64,000 nucleotides of DNA, taken from the NCBI GenBank assembly GCA_029204225.1, contig CM055095.1, forward strand, positions 62,898,523 to 62,962,522, written 5' to 3'. Positions within the stretch are counted from its first letter, which is position 1. Each line of letters opens with the position of its first letter. Positions 1-10,835 of this stretch are shown in pieces. Both the position numbers and the translations under genes were made by a program. The stretch is from Diphasiastrum complanatum (lineage: Eukaryota > Streptophyta > Lycopodiopsida > Lycopodiales > Lycopodiaceae). Below the pieces are notes generated by a model. It saw only the letters and a list, made by a program, of their open reading frames with translations. It did no database searches and had not been told where the DNA came from.

Positions 1-628
1 AACACTATTTTCAACTTATACCTTTGACTTGCAATAAATTTTTAATTGTAGCTCAGAACTATGTCATGTAAGATTTCATTGGAAAGCACTCGTCGAGCGC
101 TTTGTATTGCACCAAACTCTGCTAAAATCGGACTTAGCATTAAAACGTTATGCCATTTTTAATGTGGACTCAAAAAGTTACGTTACGTAGAAGCCACTAT
201 GTCAAGAAACAATTGGGCCGCATGTACATAAAAAGTGAAAGAAAAAGGAAAAAAGAATCTTGACAAAAGGCCCTTTTAATATTGGGACCTTCTCTAATGA
301 TTTTGCAAAAAGGCATTCTTCTAACACCTAGTGAGAAAACCATAGGGATTAGCTATTTTGATATTTTTAGATTTGGTGATTCATTTTTTCTTTCAAACCA
401 CTCTACCTCCCGCCATAGGACCTAATCCGGGTCCACCCACCGTGCCCTGGCCTGTGACCGTATCAAGCAAAATACCTCCATTCACTCCAACACTGAGTGT
501 TGTCTTTCTTGGCTCTTGCCCTTTATTAGAATTTCATTGATTTTATTTCTTAAGGACCACTTGTGTGTTTTAAGGTGGTTGAGTCTCTTGCTTCTTATTG
601 GATTTTTATTTGTTTTTTAGGATTGATT

Positions 629-653
629 GCATGTGCGCACACACACACACACA

Positions 654-701
<48 letters not shown>

Positions 702-836
702 TGATTTTTTTTCAATTAAGGCTTTTCTCCTATTTGCATGTGCACACACACGCACACACACTCACACACACACACACACTCTCTCTCTCTCTCCTTTATT
801 GTTGATTTTTTTTTAATTAAGGCTTTTCTCCTATTT
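629..836. repeat. Tandemly duplicated compound (CA)n(CT)n microsatellite unit
   Basis: Two adjacent copies of a unit of about 100 bp lie at 629-735 and 736-836. Each starts GCATGTG, runs through (CA)n and (CT)n, and ends in a T-run followed by AATTAAGGCTTTTCTCC. The copies differ mainly in microsatellite length. The duplication therefore covers the microsatellite and its unique flank. Confidence 0.85.
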
Positions 837-1552
837 CATGCTTATTTTTTAGCTTTGAAACCCTAATTTTGATTTAGGATTTCTTAGCACTTGTATGTGT
901 TTGATTTCTTTAAACGAGATGTTACTTCCATCTCCATAAATATGTTGAGTTTGTTCCAGGATGTGCTCATGGGACAAATGCCCATGCCTTTTTTTTAAAG
1001 GTAGCAACCACCCAATTGGCACTTGGTGGTCATATTCTTGATGCCATCTAGAAAAAAGTTCCCACGCCCCTCAACTTCATGAAAGCAAACTCCCCCTGGC
1101 CTCCGATGTGAAATCCCACAGCTACATGCTAGAAAAATGGGCACCGGGTATTTAATGGAGGCTCGTTAGTCATGAAAAGCAGGAGCCCAGAAAAACCATC
1201 CACGGCCCACACAAGAGACGACGACCGTCCGATCAAATAGCGATCTAACGGACGGGGAGTACGATACGTGGGTCAAGCAGGGCAGCTTAGGAAACGTCGA
1301 CTTGGCCGACGCATAATCCAACGCGTGGCAGAAAACAAGCATCCTCAGATCTGGAACGTCGGATAGATTCCCATTCAACGGTAAAGATTAGGCCACGATG
1401 CGCACCTGGGCATCTCAGCCCGGATTTAATAGAAAAGTGCAAAAAGGATTTTCTTCAACCGCCCTTCATTCATTTCCTGTTAGAATGACACAATATATAT
1501 ATATTATATTGATAGAATATATTAAATAAATAGTTTATTTTAAAAGCATTAC

Positions 1553-1554
<2 letters not shown>

Positions 1555-1580
<26 letters not shown>
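1555..1580. repeat. (TA)n microsatellite
   Basis: A pure TA dinucleotide run inside an AT-rich stretch. Confidence 0.9.
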
Positions 1581-1583
<3 letters not shown>

Positions 1584-2249
1584 ATTTCTATATATCACAA
1601 GTAGTATTTAGTAATTATGTTAGTTTCTGAATATTATGTCAATTTTATTTATTACAAATAACTGATTCGAAATTCGAGGAAGCAGCATATTTGGGATTTT
1701 ATTAGGTGAAATTAATTAATTCTATTAGTGTGGAAATTACACTTTATCTGACGAAAAGTCGTTTTCAGATAATTATATAAAGGAAGAAAGCCATTAAATG
1801 TCAATATTGCAAACTATGTATGTTCTAGGGTCAGTGACCGTCAGTCGGTCGGTGAGTACTTCTTCTTTTCCCCTCCTCTACGTCACGAGTTCGAATCCCG
1901 TTTGCAGCGCAGAAATTGGACAAACGAACGTACACGCAAAACAGTATTTTTCTCTTTTTCTCTTTTTTTCTGTTTGTAATTTTCGTACGAGTTCTAGAAT
2001 TCTATTTATCCTCTTTCGGAGTAAAAAATTAAAATCCTGGAAATTTCTTTTTTTTAAATTAATATATTATTTTATTTTATCTGAAAAAAAGAGAGAGAGA
2101 GAGATGAAGAGAAAACGTCAGCAGTGATGGAGAAGGCACGTTTTTTTTTTCATGATCAACAAGATGGCCACGTGACAGTTTCTATGCTCTCCCATAAGTA
2201 TTTCTGAGATATCGCCCCATTTGTATATCCAGATTGCTGCTTCGCGGTA

Positions 2250-3410
2250 GGGGGATTCAAATTGGAGTGTCAATGCGAAAAGGTGTTTTTTTTGCTTGGC
2301 CACATTAGGGTTAGGGTTCTCATTGATGCTTTGAAGCTGAGGCTTTTAAGATTTTGTCAATTTGTTAGGGCTTTGCTAGGCGTTAGAATTAGGGTTCGGG
2401 TTTTGCCACATCAGGCTGAGATAGCACTACGCAGTGACGATATAGTGAAAGAGAGGGAGCGAGAGCATGGAGGATGGGGAAGATGGGGACAAAGATGAGA
2501 GGGATTGTGATTGGATCGTAAAGGGGAATTGAAGGTTTCTGAATGAATTAGATGGAGCTAATTCACGGAGGATTAGGTTGATCGCATGAGCAGTTACAGG
2601 CGGAGCTGTTGTTGCTTTTTGACTTTGTCTCATGCGTATTTAGTTAAGCTTTTGTTCTTTTGTTTCCGAACATTTTGTCCGCTTGTATGTTGTGATATCT
2701 CTCTGCTGCTACCTCTCAGGATAAGCTAAGCTCTTTAGCTGCTAGTTGCCTGCCACCTTTGAGATTTTCCTCATCTATGTTCTCCACTTGCAATTTCTAA
2801 GAATCTACAACAGTGGAAGAGTGAATTAGCTGGCGTTTCTATTAATTTTGATCCAGACTAGAGCTCTTTGAAGCAACCCACTGAGTGAAAAAAGCAATTA
2901 ACACTGTCTTCATGTGGCCGAAGGGATTGTAGAATTTGTGTGTGCACTGTCTAGCTGTCCCGACGTCAGTAAGCAGATGTGGGGATATAGTTTGGAAAAG
3001 GTTGTGCTGAAAATCTAACTGATGAAGAGCGTTCGCCTTACCTCATTTGAGAAGGGTAAGCATTTTATTTAGTCATTCAATAGTATCAGCTTGTTTGATA
3101 CCATAGGAGTTTGAAAATCTGAGTTGTTAGTGAAGACGTTCTTCTGGATCTTACGGAACACCTGATGCTTTTCAATGGCTTTGCTGCAATTTGTTTGCTG
3201 ATCCTGTGGCGCTGAATGTGTGCAGAAAGAGCGGACGTTACATCAGAGATCTCTTCTCAATTGGAAAGCCAATTCTATACCATAGGGAGCTTCAATCCAT
3301 CCAGACGTCCCTTCGCAGGAGGTTGGAAGCCTATAATCGACGGGAAGGTGCAGTTCAGCATAGAGCCTGGCGCACTTTCGGCGACCTTTGTCAAGGGTGG
3401 GGAGGCAACG
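2250..3410 (+). promoter_or_regulatory. Probable promoter and 5' leader of the HY5-like gene, with a possible UTR intron
   Basis: This is the stretch directly upstream of the chosen HY5 start. A GGGTAAGC donor at 3056 and a TGTGCAG acceptor ending at 3225 could bound a 170-nt leader intron. The coding frame stays open upstream of 3411, from an ATG at 3216. A longer amino terminus of 65 extra residues is therefore possible, but those residues do not resemble the HY5 family. The transcription start cannot be placed from sequence alone. Confidence 0.35.
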
Positions 3411-3599
3411 ATGCAAGCAGCAGCGGCATCGCCTCTCACTCCCACTCCAATGCACCAGCCTCTCGACAATCCTTCTTCATCTGGCGCCACAGCCACTTCA
3501 GAAGTGAAAAAATTAGATGGTATGCTAATCCAATTTTCTGCTCGGGTGTGTGTGTGTGTGTGTGGTGTGTGAGAGAGAGAGCGAGCGAGCGAGCGAGCG

Positions 3600-3674
<75 letters not shown>

Positions 3675-3901
3675 TGATCTATGACTATGGCAGAGGAGGA
3701 CAGTGACTATGAGCCTATAAGAGTATCAGACTTTCCCTGTAAGAATGGAGCGTCCTCAGGAGGTGGAGTGGTCGCAAGCCAGAGCGGACGTTTACCCTCA
3801 TCACGCAAGAGAGGCGGTGTATCTGCTGATAAAGAACACAAGCGGCTTAAAAGGTAGTCACCAATTCTTTCTAATTGGTATCTCTCATATCATAATTTGG
3901 G

Positions 3902-3972
<71 letters not shown>

Positions 3973-4574
3973 ACTGAAGCTGGTTTGAGTGGAGTAGGTT
4001 GTTGAGGAATCGGGTGTCAGCCCAACAGGCAAGGGAGAGGAAGAAGGCTTATCTTAGTGATTTGGAGGTTAGATCCAAGGAATTGGAACAGAACAATGCC
4101 AGCCTAGAGGAGAAAGTTTCGACTTTGATCAAAGAAAATATTATGCTTAGACAGGTATTTTCTGTGTCATCTCTTTAACTACGACACATAGTTACCTGCT
4201 CCTTAGCGACTTACAGTCTTGAGTCTGCTTTCTATGATTCAGCTTCCTTCGTCTTCCTCTATCATAGGTGTATCACCTCTATGGCATCATCTGTACACAT
4301 CTCTCACATAACATTCTGTTTGAGGTCAGGAGTATATTGACTCAATCTGCCCCACAAATGAGTACATACAAGATATAAGTAACATTCTGATGTGAAAGTG
4401 AAAGAAAACCTTATGTTGCTCATGGTTAATGTTGCTGCATCACGGCTTTCAATTCCATCGTGCGCAACCAATGCAAATACATCTATCACCTGCTACGTTT
4501 TCATTTTGATACAGATAATAAAAAACACTGCAATCAAGAACATAGGAGGTGGAGCGGACACCATGGACAACTAA
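3411..4574 (+). CDS. HY5: HY5-type bZIP transcription factor, four exons, 161 aa
   Basis: Exons are 3411-3519, 3694-3853, 3998-4154 and 4515-4574; all introns are GT-AG, and they join to 161 residues against 168 for Arabidopsis HY5. HY5 is a nuclear bZIP protein that binds ACGT/G-box DNA and drives light-responsive transcription; COP1 targets it for degradation. An acidic stretch, [15 protein letters not shown] (residues 37-51), sits where the COP1-binding motif lies in the family. The basic region has the N-x7-R signature (N94, R102) within [17 protein letters not shown]. The zipper has leucines at exact heptads: 112, 119, 126, 133, 140. The last exon gives the HY5-like KNTA tail. ATG 3411 was chosen because it gives the family's length. 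Introns 1 and 2 carry long (GA)n arrays near their 3' ends. The usual Val-Pro core of the COP1 motif reads Val-Ser here. HYH or another HY5 paralogue is possible; bZIP group H membership is secure. Confidence 0.9.
3545..3671 (+). repeat. (GT)n(GA)n microsatellite in HY5 intron 1
   Basis: (GT)n at 3545-3570 passes into GA/GCGA repeats up to 3671. The array ends 22 bp before the exon 2 acceptor, so purines fill the place where a polypyrimidine tract is expected. Confidence 0.9.
3904..3969 (+). repeat. (GA)n microsatellite in HY5 intron 2
   Basis: An almost pure GA run of 66 bp ends 28 bp before the exon 3 acceptor at 3997. It is the second purine array in this small gene. Confidence 0.92.
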
Positions 4575-5399
4575 TGTCTCTGTAAGGAAGAATTTTTGCA
4601 GTCTCTTATAGCGCAATGGAATTCACCATGATCAAGCATCAGAAACTGCAGTCCTTCTAAGGAAGTGGAGTGTACTTGATTTGAAAACGATGGATACACC
4701 TGTTGCGCTCCCTCCATTCTGAACATTGGTTCTCATCCTGCTCTAGATCATGATGTACGTGAAAATAATGGCTAGATGAATTTCTGAATTTGAAGATTGT
4801 AGCTGCAGCCTGCAGTACTACAGCAGCTTCGAGAAACTTGCAGGTCAAGGAAGTCCAATTTTGCAGATGTAGGTCGGCCTTAAATGGAAAGTGATCGTGC
4901 ATTGTCCTTTTGGACCTTCCAACGATTATCTATTTGGCCTAGGATGCTACATTCTATCTTGCACTAATTCTAAGCTTATGGCAAGGTATGAAATATAGAA
5001 TCAGAATCATCTTGTAAATCTTATTAGTTTCTTCCCTTGATGTGCTACTAATGCTTTAAACTTCATTATTTGTATCTTTCTAAAAGTAGGAGTACAATTT
5101 CTTTTAGTCTGAAATGCAGCCATCATTTTATTGTATCATAGCAAAGCAGAAGTACAAATTCACCCATCATCTCACTAATTTCCACTCAGAATATCTCAAC
5201 CCAAGTTAACATTGCTATTATCTGATCCAAACATAATGCAGAGTCTACTGGAATCCTGAATTACCTTCTACAAAAGTAATCATTTCCACCTACAACTGAA
5301 AACAGCAAAATTAACAGCGAAAACAAATGTACACAAACCAAATTTCTTCCAAGATAAACAAGCAAATTGTTCATACAATCTCCTGAAAATATTGATCTC
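4575..5399. other. 3' flank of the HY5-like gene
   Basis: Follows the HY5 stop codon and probably contains its 3' UTR; no clear poly(A) signal could be fixed. No coding potential was recognised. Confidence 0.5.
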
Positions 5400-5733
5400 T
5401 CGCTAGGCCACAACAAGTAAGATGAAATACTATCACAAAATTTGATTGGTACTACCTTAGGTTCCAACAAATGAAGCTCTAATAGAAGTCTTTTTATCCA
5501 TAGCATTTCCTTGCAACAAGTAGTATTGCTTTGTCCTCAGCTTTGGTTGACGAAAGTGAGATAGGTGCTTGTTTCTATGACATCCAAGATAGGACTCCTC
5601 CTCCTAGAAAAAATGCATAGGCACTTCTAGATTTTCTGTTCACCTGGTTGCCTACAAAATCTAAATCTGAAAATGCAATAAGACTAAAGTGAGATCCTCC
5701 ATAAACTATGCCAAAATGTCTAATAGCCAGTGT
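5400..5733 (-). pseudogene. pol: Copia RNase H remnant
   Basis: Read leftward from 5733, the sequence shows a degenerate Ty1/copia RNase H: a YGGS strand, SDLDFVGNQVNRKS in place of the usual SDADFAGD-x-DRKS, then FFLGGGVLSWMS, a stop, KQAPISLSSTKAE and a WIKRLL-like helix. Stops and frameshifts accumulate toward 5400. The remnant is cut sharply at 5733/5734, where an LTR-like sequence starting TGTTGGG begins. Confidence 0.75.
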
Positions 5734-6344
5734 TGGGAAAAAAAGATGCGAAACTATGGGCGACAGTTTGGAGTGTTGAGAAACATTAATGGACTGTCGT
5801 GTTTGATTAGCGTTGCGGAAGACTAGTGAGAGAAGAGCACTGTGTCAAGAATCATTTGTCACCACAGACCAAATTGATTAATCGATGAGTCAGTAGGTGT
5901 CTTAGACAACCATAGTTACAAAATTTGAAAGCGTCAAGGACAACCGTGATTCTGCACTTCGACTTAGTTGATAAGACACACAAAGAGAATAACGTAACAA
6001 TATACAACCCTAGATAAACAGTTTAGAACTGAATGATTGTGCTAGGTGACTTAGCAAATGTATTACTTATGTGATACATGTGATCTGATAGATTAGTACA
6101 TCCTAAGTTGATTGTATAGTACATCTAGCTCTATCCATATGTATAAACGACGTAGTTACTCTATCACACTTAGCCTTTGGGCCGACTCTACAGTGAAGTG
6201 GGCATGAAGTAGTAACGATAGTTCAAGACAATGTCTAGTTGATAATGTGAACTGTTGACTTGTTGAAGGATTGTCGAGTCGAGGGATTGTTGACTATCGA
6301 AGAATATGTCTCACGCGATTGGTGACTCTTTCACATTCGTTTTC
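5734..6344 (+). repeat. LTR-like sequence of unrecognised family
   Basis: It starts TGTTGGG exactly where the copia RNase H remnant breaks, which suggests an insertion boundary. No coding potential is seen and no partner copy was found in the window. Its right end merges into a fragment of the gypsy LTR family described at 9835. Confidence 0.35.
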
Positions 6345-6560
6345 TCACAGTTATGTGATTAATTACAAGTTCATAAAAAAACATTAGGCCAAAATGTGAG
6401 AATGAAATGTCGCAGGGCCTAATTGTCAAGTTAGTTAATTAAAGTGGGTTCCCCACAATTGCAGATTCAAATAAGGAGGGAGGTAGGAACTGGCCAATAG
6501 GCTTTGAGGCCAAGTGCTCTAGGTTGGTGCTTTGTAATTCATTTATATGCTCAATCAAGA
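6345..6560 (+). repeat. Fragment of the gypsy LTR family also found at 9189-9834 and 9835-16458
   Basis: It shares TTATGTGATTAATTACAAG, a run near AATGTCGCAGGGCC, and GGGAGGTAGGAACTGGCC with the two LTRs further right. Neither LTR terminus is preserved. Confidence 0.7.
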
Positions 6561-6774
6561 AAGGACCTCACATACATATGCTCAAAACACCCAAACCACA
6601 AGCATAACAAGCATAAATGTTTTTGCAAAGTAACCACTAAAAACTAGTGACCAGTCCCTACAACAAAGCAAGTAGAAAAAAATGGAAAACGACAAAAGTT
6701 AGCAAGCATTTGGCTCCCCGACAATGCTTCATTGATGACTTCTCTTGAAGGACTGCAACCTATATTTTGAAGAA

Positions 6775-8365
6775 CAAATCAGAAGCATTCAAGTTCTTCA
6801 TGTAGCTCAAGGCATATGCTGAAAATCAGACCTAGAGGAAGATCAAAGCGCTACGCACAAACGGAGGGTGAGAATTTATCTCCACCGAATTTAAGGAGTT
6901 CCGCAAGGCCAACGTAATACATCAACAATTCACAATGAGCTACTCACCTTAGTCAAATGGTGTAGCTGAACGGAAGAATTGGACACTCATCTAAAATGTC
7001 AAGAGCATGCTGGCCCATGTCTCTCTTCCGAAGAAATTTTGGACAGAAGCTGTTTCAACAGCCGCCTATGTACAAAATCGATCCATCACCAAAGCCTCGA
7101 ATGGAAAGACACCTTATGAGGTGTGGACATGATTGAAATCATCACTAAAGAATATCAGAGTGTATGGTTGCATTGCCTATGCTCAAATCCCTGAAGATCT
7201 CAAGAAGAAGTTGGATGACAAAAGCACAAAATCGATTTCTGTTGGCTACTCCCCAGATCACAAGGCATACAAGCTCTATAATTTGGAAACAGAAAAATCA
7301 TTCACGAGCAAAGATGTCGTTTTTGTGGAAGATCGATTATCAACCACAAGGGGGAAGCTCGAGAAATTTCCAATCCAAGTATGGATGAAATTTTCCATCC
7401 ATGTATCGAAAAAGACTCCAAGATCGAAAATCAGAAAATCGATACAAACTCGGAATATGAGCCTGAACAGCAAGGGTCAAAATTCAGCCAAGAAGATCAA
7501 ATCGACCAAGACAGCCTCCATCCATATTTATGGACGATGCAGCCTACTACTTCGTGCAAGAACCAATTACAGTTTTGGAGGCAATGTCTACACCTAATGC
7601 TGATCAATGGAAAGCGGCGATGGACACTGAATATGATTCTCTGATAGAGAATCAAACGTGGACAGCCACTGAGCTGTCAAAGAGAAAAAATCTGATTCCA
7701 TGCAAATGGATATTTAAGACGAAGTATGATGCTGAAGGAAGGCCGAATCGATATAAAGCCAAGCTGGTCACCAAAGGCTATTCCCAGATTCCAGATCTGG
7801 ATTATTCCGAGACCTTCAGCCCAATTGTCAAACTTGCTTCGATCCGACTATTGCTTTCCTTTGCAGCCGCAGCAGTTCTCGAAGTCCATCACATGAATGT
7901 CTAGACCGCTTTCCTCAACGGGACCATTGAAGATGAAATCTTTATGTCATAGCCAGAAGGATACGAGCTGAGGGGTAAGCAACACCTTGTATGCAAAATC
8001 CACAAGGCACTCTATGGGTTGAAACAGTCACCCAAAGTCTGATTCCAAAAAATCAATGCATTTTTTATTGAGAATAACTTCATTCCAAACTCAGCAGACT
8101 CGAATGTTTACTTCAAGTCTGTATCGAATTTTTTCATCATCATCACTCTCTATGTGGATGATACACTATTATTCAGTAACGATTTGAATCTGATGAAGGA
8201 CACAAAATGCATGCTGGCCCAGGAGTACAAAATGACTGATATGGGTCCAGCCCACTATTGTCTCGGAATTGAAATTTTTTTGAATTCGACCCAGTCGTCT
8301 GATTTTCATCAGCCAGCAGAGATATCTTACAAATGTGTTGAAAAAGTATGGAATGGCTCAAGCAA
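6775..8365 (+). pseudogene. pol: Decayed copia pol, segment 1: integrase to mid reverse transcriptase
   Basis: The + strand encodes, with scattered stops, an integrase core (LRTNGG then EFISTEF; SNGVAERKN) and an integrase C-terminal region (TPYEVWT, IRVYGCIAY, SVGYSPDHKAYKLY). A reverse transcriptase follows (CKWIFKTKYDAEG, YKAKLVTKGYSQ, TAFLNGTIEDEIFM, LYGLKQSP, LYVDDTLLFS, MGPAHYCLGIEI). No gag, protease or LTR is attached. The segment ends at about 8354-8371, where a second copia sequence starts again from an earlier point of the same domain. It is inactive. Confidence 0.85.
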
Positions 8366-9188
8366 GCACCTAGAGCTTGGTTCGAATGAATCAATAATTA
8401 TCTTTTGTAGATTAATTTTAATTCGAATGCTGCTAACTCAAATCTCTATATCAAACATGATGGTCCAAGTTACATAAATATTGCACTTTATGTAGGTGAC
8501 TGTCATCTTTTAAGCAATTCCATCTCTTTGCTAGAAATTACTAACTCAAATCTTTTTAAAGAATTTGATATGACAGATCTACAAGCAATTCATTATCTGG
8601 TTGGTGTTCATATCCTTTGCGATTGAACCAAGAAGACAATCTTTCTAAGCCAACAGAGGTATCTACAATACATTCTTGAGAAATTCGGAATGCTCAAATC
8701 AAAGCCAATTGATCAATGGATCCATGACTTAAACTCTATAAAGATATGTGTCCTTTGACACTTGCTTAGATTTCTAACATGAAGAATTATCCATGTCACT
8801 CACAAATAGACTCATTGTTATATGCGATGGTGTACACCAGACCCAATCTGATATATATAATTAGCACACTTTCTCAATTCATGTTGAATCCAGAATCCAA
8901 CATTGGAAAGCACTCAAAAGAGTGATGAAATACATTCAAGTAACAAAGAAACAAATTCTTTGTTATTCTAGTAATTTTGCTACAACATTGTGCTTATTCA
9001 GCTATTCTGATTCAGATTGGGGAGGACATTTAAACACCAGGAACTCTACTTATGGATACTGTTTCTACTTATCATCTACACCAGTTTCCTAGAACAGCAA
9101 AAAACAGAAGTCAATCTCATTATCCTCAACTAAAGTCGAACATTTAGTAGCAACACAAGCAACTAAACAAGACATTTGGTTGAGGCTT
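8355..9188 (+). pseudogene. pol: Decayed copia pol, segment 2: repeats mid reverse transcriptase, then RNase H
   Basis: It restarts at LKQAPRAWFE and runs through LYIKHDGPSYINIALYV, EFDMTDLQAIHYL, QQRYLQYILEKFG, then an RNase H remnant with SDSDWGGHLNTRNSTYGYC and SISLSSTKVEH. The YVDD and MTD..HY motifs therefore occur a second time (about 8490-8620) after their first occurrence at 8150-8270, in clearly different sequence. This is not a simple duplication. It is cut at 9188 by an LTR end. Confidence 0.8.
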
Positions 9189-9834
9189 TGTAGCAGGTTT
9201 TCCTATCCACCTTCAACCCTAGATCTAAGCACTCACAAAGCATCGAGAATTGAAGAGGATTTTTGACATGTCATGCAGAGATTCGTTCCCATGAGAGTGA
9301 TAACATAATTCAGATTGATGATTCAACATATAACACTACGATCTACTAACCCTAAACACCAAGATCAAGCTTACACTTCTCTCTCTCTCTCTCTTTTCTC
9401 TCACAAAAAACATAACAAGAATCAATCCAACAATTAGCAAATCCAAATAACAAGATCATAAGAAAACATGAGAGATGGAGCAAGAACGAAATAGCAAGGA
9501 CATCTAATGGCAAAATGGTAGAGTTTCCACTTTTTTAATTGAACATAAAAATAAATTACAAAGCACCACTTTATATAGTGGATTCTAGGGCACTTGGCCT
9601 CAAAGCCTATTGGACAATTCCTACCTCCCTCCTTATTCGAATTTCAAATTGCGGGAAATCCACTTTTATTAACAAACTTGACTATGAGGCCCTGCAACAT
9701 TTCATTCTTGCATTTTGACCTAATGTCCTTATACTAACTGCTAATTACTCAAATAACTATGTGATCATCGGGTTGGACACACGTAGGGTGCCAAATCCCT
9801 GTGACTTATTAACTGCTAATAGATATATGATCTA
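9189..9834 (-). repeat. LTR of a gypsy-type element, minus orientation
   Basis: Read on the - strand it ends CTACA at 9189 and matches the + strand LTR at 9835-16458 over most of its length. Shared blocks include CCAACCCGATGATCACATAG, GGGAGGTAGG and ATCTAGGGTTGA. It lies head to head with that LTR, and no primer-binding site is next to its end at 9189. It therefore looks like a solo or truncated LTR. The last bases near 9809-9834 no longer match. Confidence 0.65.
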
Positions 9835-10098
9835 TGTTGGAGAGTTGCGGATACCAAGGCAACCCTAACCCTAGTTAATAAGTGAGAGAGATCTGGCACC
9901 CTGTGTGTGTAAGTCCAACCCGATGATCACATAGTTGTTTGATTAATTACAAGTCAATAAAAGGACTTTAGGCCTTTTTGCGGGACTTCTAATGTCGCAA
10001 GGCCCAAAAGTCAAGTTAGTGAATAAAGTAGGAGTTCCTATCAAAATTCAATTTCAAATTGGTTCCCTCCAATTAATCAATGGGTTCCCACTCTATTT

Positions 10099-10817
10099 TG
10101 TTGAATTTCACACATGTACTTGTGATCTCCTAAGGTGTGTAGATGCACCAAGATCAAGACTAGATTGAGATTCAAGATCAATCTTGAATCCTATGGCAAA
10201 AACACACTACTACATGCATTCAATCACTTCCAACTCTCACTCACACGTGTGGGAAGTATTCAAAAAATAATCTAAGTAAAAACAAGCTGCTCTCCTCGGG
10301 TAGAGAGAGAAAATGCATCAAGAGCTCTTGGGTAGAGAGAGAAAGCTAGAAATCCAATAACTCACAAAATCCATGAAATCACCAAATCAATTGACTTCAA
10401 AATGAGGAGTACAATGATACTAGTAGGTCCACGAGCTACTACTATCCTTAACTATGATTGGACCACATTTTGTCACCTCTTGATCCTATTGGATCATTGA
10501 TCTATGCACCTCTTAATTCTATTGGACTATATTCAAGCACACCTCAATTTCCTATTGGACCTCACAAGGTTCCACCTCTATATCCTATTGGACCTCTTGG
10601 AATTCATCAAACAAAAACTTTACACTTGTCTACACTCTAATTAGCAAGTGTTTAGCCTCTTATTCTATTTTGGCTCAATAGTGGCATTACAAGTGGAAAT
10701 GCATAGTTTGCCATCTATGCCAAATTTATTCCTATCAACATCCTACACCTAGATGCTTGATGTAAAAAACATAAGACCCCTATATCTAACATAGATAATC
10801 TTTTTCAATTCTTCACA
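10099..10817 (-). repeat. 3' LTR of copia A
   Basis: 719 bp, closely matching the right LTR except for an 18-bp absence near 10110. It contains a degenerate tandem motif CCTATTGGACCTC (10480-10600) and one CACACGTGTG palindrome at 10242. Confidence 0.95.
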
Positions 10818-10835
10818 CTCCTCCTAAAAAATTAT

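Larger units (their letters stand above)
1..2250. other. Non-coding flank upstream of the HY5-like gene
   Basis: No supportable gene was seen on either strand; the open frames present are short and read through simple repeats. The stretch is AT-rich with a more GC-rich block at about 1050-1440. That block has ACGT-core sequences (for example near 1262 and 1295) that could be promoter-like, but nothing ties them to a transcript. It also holds the duplicated compound microsatellite at 629-836 and a (TA)n tract at 1555-1580, each listed separately. Confidence 0.6.

Noticed and set aside
1836-1915. Possible tRNA-derived SINE head (GAGTTCGAATCCCG resembles a B box)
   Set aside because: The upstream A box is poor, no target duplication was found, and no other copy is in the window.
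10458-10640. A 60-residue Pro-Ile-Gly repeat protein
   Set aside because: It lies in a retrotransposon LTR, is duplicated with it, and has no start context or other support.
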